Assembly (NCBI GenBank): GCA_947175695.1
Contig: CAMWNT010000014.1
Span: forward strand, 1 to 35,125
From: an uncultured Porphyromonadaceae bacterium
Lineage (GTDB): Bacteria > Bacteroidota > Bacteroidia > Bacteroidales > Muribaculaceae
Direction: 5' to 3'
Length of the DNA: 35,125 bases
The translations under genes were made by a program, and so were the position numbers. Below the pieces are notes generated by a model that had not been told where the DNA came from, did no database searches, and was given only the letters and a program-made list of their open reading frames with translations. Positions 33,078 to 35,125 of the stretch are shown in pieces. The stretch's first letter is position 1. The number at the start of each line of letters is the position of its first letter.

Positions 33078-33926
33078 ATGTCAGAGCATAATAAAGAGAA
33101 TCTGAGGAAGCTATTGAACTTTCTCAATGCAGAAATTATCCACAAGCCGGAGAATCGCTGGTTTGTGGATGAACTTCGTAGATCATTGCCCCCGACTCGT
33201 TCTGATGAAAACAGAACAGATAATTCCATCATTGCAAAAATCGAGAAGTATCTGGCTCTTGATTATAAACTTGATGATGCGAAGACGGTGCTCGACTATT
33301 CTTCGATTAAGGATGAGTATCTTCGGGAATGTTTTGAAGCTGATTGCCGCGAAATGCTTCGGTTTAGATATGGGCTTAGGGGACATCGTATAGATTTCGG
33401 TGAGTTTTGCCGCTACGCTCAAATGCAGGCAGAGAGACTATTAAATGTATATTACCGGACAAAGGGCTCACTTCCGCAGATATGTGCTGATATCAAGAAG
33501 TACAATCCGGATGCCAAAGGACTCGATAATTGTAAAAGCTTAGGAAGTATCAGCTATTCAGTCAAGCTCTGGGCTTATAAAAATGAGTACTCGCTGGAAT
33601 CAATAGCAAAAATTTTTGACAATGTGAGGAAAGTTAGAAATGCCCGAAGCCATGGCTCTTCACATACAGTGGATGAAAAATTCTTTGATACTCACCGCGC
33701 GATGCTTTTAAAAGAAGGATATCCTCTCCGCTCTGATTGTACAGTTGACTGGTACGCTTTAAGTAAGGATGAATCGAAGAATAAAATTTACATCAGTACA
33801 ATAAAAGATACACCTAAACATAAGCGTTACATAGATTTATGTTGGCAGCGTAGGCAACCATTCGATGAGGTGATTATGGCTTTGGAAGAACTGATTGTAC
33901 ACGTTAGTCACCACATTAATGGTTGA
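33078..33926 (+). CDS. Retron-associated HEPN-type protein, probable effector
   Basis: A 282-aa, largely helical protein starting 1 nt after the RT stop (ATG 33078; the same frame is open upstream inside the RT gene but that part is a shadow). VRKVRNARSHGSS contains R187-N188-A-R-S-H192, the RNxxxH form of the RX4-6H motif that forms the active site in HEPN ribonucleases. A long helix precedes it (SISYSVKLWAYKNEYS ... IAKIFDNV), as in HEPN folds. In retrons the downstream gene is commonly the toxic effector held in check by the RT-msDNA complex. An RNA-cutting effector released on phage infection is therefore a reasonable inference. Other features: the N-terminal 100 residues are unassigned, and I recall no standard retron type with this partner. 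Confidence 0.75.
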   Translation: MSEHNKENLRKLLNFLNAEIIHKPENRWFVDELRRSLPPTRSDENRTDNSIIAKIEKYLALDYKLDDAKTVLDYSSIKDEYLRECFEADCREMLRFRYGLRGHRIDFGEFCRYAQMQAERLLNVYYRTKGSLPQICADIKKYNPDAKGLDNCKSLGSISYSVKLWAYKNEYSLESIAKIFDNVRKVRNARSHGSSHTVDEKFFDTHRAMLLKEGYPLRSDCTVDWYALSKDESKNKIYISTIKDTPKHKRYIDLCWQRRQPFDEVIMALEELIVHVSHHING

Positions 33927-34056
33927 TCCTTCAGCTAATTAACCAGAGATAGATTGAAGGCGCGTGTGTGAATATCTGATGTGTCGGAAGACGGCTGGCA
34001 GAACGAAGCGGATTCACGATTTTTGGCGAATTCGGTTAACTTTTTAGGAATCGAGT

Positions 34057-35022
34057 ATGGTGAAGTTGTGTGAGGGGTCGCCGGGGGTGTATCTGGAGGC
34101 GGCCCGGGAGTGTGTGGGGAGGAAGGCGTATGCGGAGGGGGCGGTCAATGCGTGGTGGTGCGTCAAGTATTGCGAGGAGGGGGAGCCGTATGGGATGTCG
34201 GTGGAGGGGATGCAGTCGATGATCAGGGAGTCGCAGGCTGTTTTGCGGAAGTGTAAGAAGCATTTCGAGAGTAATCGGTTGTCGAAGACGACGTTTGTCT
34301 ATGGGTGTATCTGTCGGCGATTGCTTTGGCTGTATAAGAATAGGAATGCGATGCGGAGAATCTCAGAGGCGACGAGGAAGAAGTTTGACGCGGGGCATGT
34401 GATCGGGGAGTTGGCACAGCGGTTGTTTCCCGACGGGGTCGATGCTTCGGCGATTGATGCCGATCGCGTGATCGACATGACGCGCGTCAGTCTGCCGTTC
34501 AATATCCGGCAACAGCTTTGGCTGGAGCAGACGGATGCGTGGTTTCGCACGCGGACGGTGTATGAGGCGGCATTCGTCTATGACGACGTTTTTGCCGCCG
34601 TCGATATCCTTGTCAATGCCGACGGTCGCCATATCGCGTATGAGGTGAAAAGCCATCGGAGCGTGACTGATACAATTCTTCGTGATTGCGCGTTGCAGTA
34701 TTATGTCATCAGCCGGAGTTGTCGGCTCGATGATTTCTTCATCGTGTATGTCGACGAGAATTATCTCGACGAACTTGGTCTGACGGTAGAGGAGGTGGCG
34801 GATGCGAATGTGGATATAGAGCGTCTGTTTGTCGTAGAGTCCGTCATGTCACGTATATTGCCGATGCAGGATGAGATCCGCGCGAAGGTCAGGGAGTGTA
34901 AGGATGTGCTGGCGCATGGGGAGCCGGCCGTAAAGCCGGGCGAGCAGTGCTCGACCCCTTATGAGTGTATGTTTGCCCATTATTGTCGGCGAGGAGCGGA
35001 TTATTCCGATGGCTACTATTGA
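34057..35022 (+). CDS. Cas4-like PD-(D/E)XK nuclease, short DUF2779-type
   Basis: A 321-aa protein. The catalytic core reads VYEAAFVYDDVFAAVDILV followed by HIAYEVKSHRSV (D ... ExK), then a QYYVI helix, as in Cas4/RecB-type nucleases. An N-terminal Cys in VYGCICRR together with three Cys in QCSTPYECMFAHYC could ligate an iron-sulfur cluster, as in Cas4 and AddB-type nucleases. The arrangement matches the N-terminal nuclease half of DUF2779 proteins, but here the protein stops soon after the last Cys, without the DUF2779 half. The first about 85 residues look like an added segment; a start further in (for example ATG at 34195) is possible. Codon use is again GC-rich, unlike the retron. An upstream TTAACTTTTTAG may be its -7 region. 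Confidence 0.65.
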   Translation: MVKLCEGSPGVYLEAARECVGRKAYAEGAVNAWWCVKYCEEGEPYGMSVEGMQSMIRESQAVLRKCKKHFESNRLSKTTFVYGCICRRLLWLYKNRNAMRRISEATRKKFDAGHVIGELAQRLFPDGVDASAIDADRVIDMTRVSLPFNIRQQLWLEQTDAWFRTRTVYEAAFVYDDVFAAVDILVNADGRHIAYEVKSHRSVTDTILRDCALQYYVISRSCRLDDFFIVYVDENYLDELGLTVEEVADANVDIERLFVVESVMSRILPMQDEIRAKVRECKDVLAHGEPAVKPGEQCSTPYECMFAHYCRRGADYSDGYY

Positions 35023-35125
35023 GCATGGCTGTCGGGGTACGGTCGGCGGGGGATTGCGTGAGTTTTTTTTGTTGAGTCTGTCACCTTTTCGCGATGAGGT
35101 GTGTCTTATATGCGAGATGTCTCAA
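35023..35125. other. Window end, non-coding
   Basis: A run of T's occurs at about 35062-35069, with no clear hairpin directly before it; it could still end transcription of the nuclease gene. Nothing else was recognised before the window ends. Confidence 0.4.

Noticed and set aside
34057-35022. Cas4 of a CRISPR adaptation module
   Set aside because: No repeat array or cas1/cas2 is visible in the window, and the sequence fits the DUF2779-type nuclease better.

Overview
The window looks like a chromosome segment of a member of the Bacteroidota, most likely order Bacteroidales and perhaps a Muribaculaceae-type gut bacterium. This rests on the gene order (yicC-gmk-nadD, then tig-clpP-clpX-recQ), a DUF5063-type protein, and many promoters of the Bacteroidales type (-33 TTTG, -7 TAnnTTTG). 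The genus is an inference from recall, not from a search.

Region 1 (about 1-13,260, GC-rich, all genes on +) is core genome: yicC, gmk, nadD, a DUF5063 protein with a His/Asp/Cys-rich insert, an M18 aminopeptidase, trigger factor, ClpP, ClpX, a RecQ-type helicase and a two-domain periplasmic parvulin. Hairpin terminators separate the transcription units. Two 88-bp tandem repeats carrying promoter elements lie upstream of yicC.

Region 2 (about 13,260-14,132) is a non-coding border with short tandem repeats, two mirror-image 17-bp palindromes and a drop in GC. No integrase, transposase or tRNA was seen.

Region 3 (14,133-22,865) is a tight six-gene operon: a lipoprotein with a vWA-like fold, a three-TM protein, a tubulin/FtsZ-superfamily GTPase, a 1057-aa protein ending in an actin/Hsp70-type ATPase, a MotA/TolQ/ExbB-type channel subunit with a long coiled-coil tail, and a MotB/OmpA-like partner. 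The last two resemble the ion-driven ZorA/ZorB motor of the Zorya phage-defence system, but no ZorC, ZorD or ZorE is present. Instead the motor is coupled to two nucleotide-dependent cytoskeleton-like proteins. This is the best candidate for an undescribed system in the window.

Region 4 (22,942-33,926) is a defence-type island. It holds a small membrane protein; a three-gene operon (RecF/OLD-like ATPase, unknown protein, NERD nuclease-UvrD helicase) reminiscent of Gabija; a WYL-domain regulator; a WG-repeat protein; and a complete retron (ncRNA with 15-16-bp a1/a2 repeats, reverse transcriptase, HEPN-type effector). Three promoters in this region, ahead of the ATPase operon, the WG gene and the retron ncRNA, carry the same 17-bp palindrome with core CGAAC-N5-GTTCG exactly 10 nt before the -7 box. 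This suggests one regulon, plausibly under the WYL protein encoded in its midst.

Region 5 (34,057-35,022) returns to GC-rich sequence with a Cas4-like PD-(D/E)XK nuclease. All genes in the window are on the + strand.
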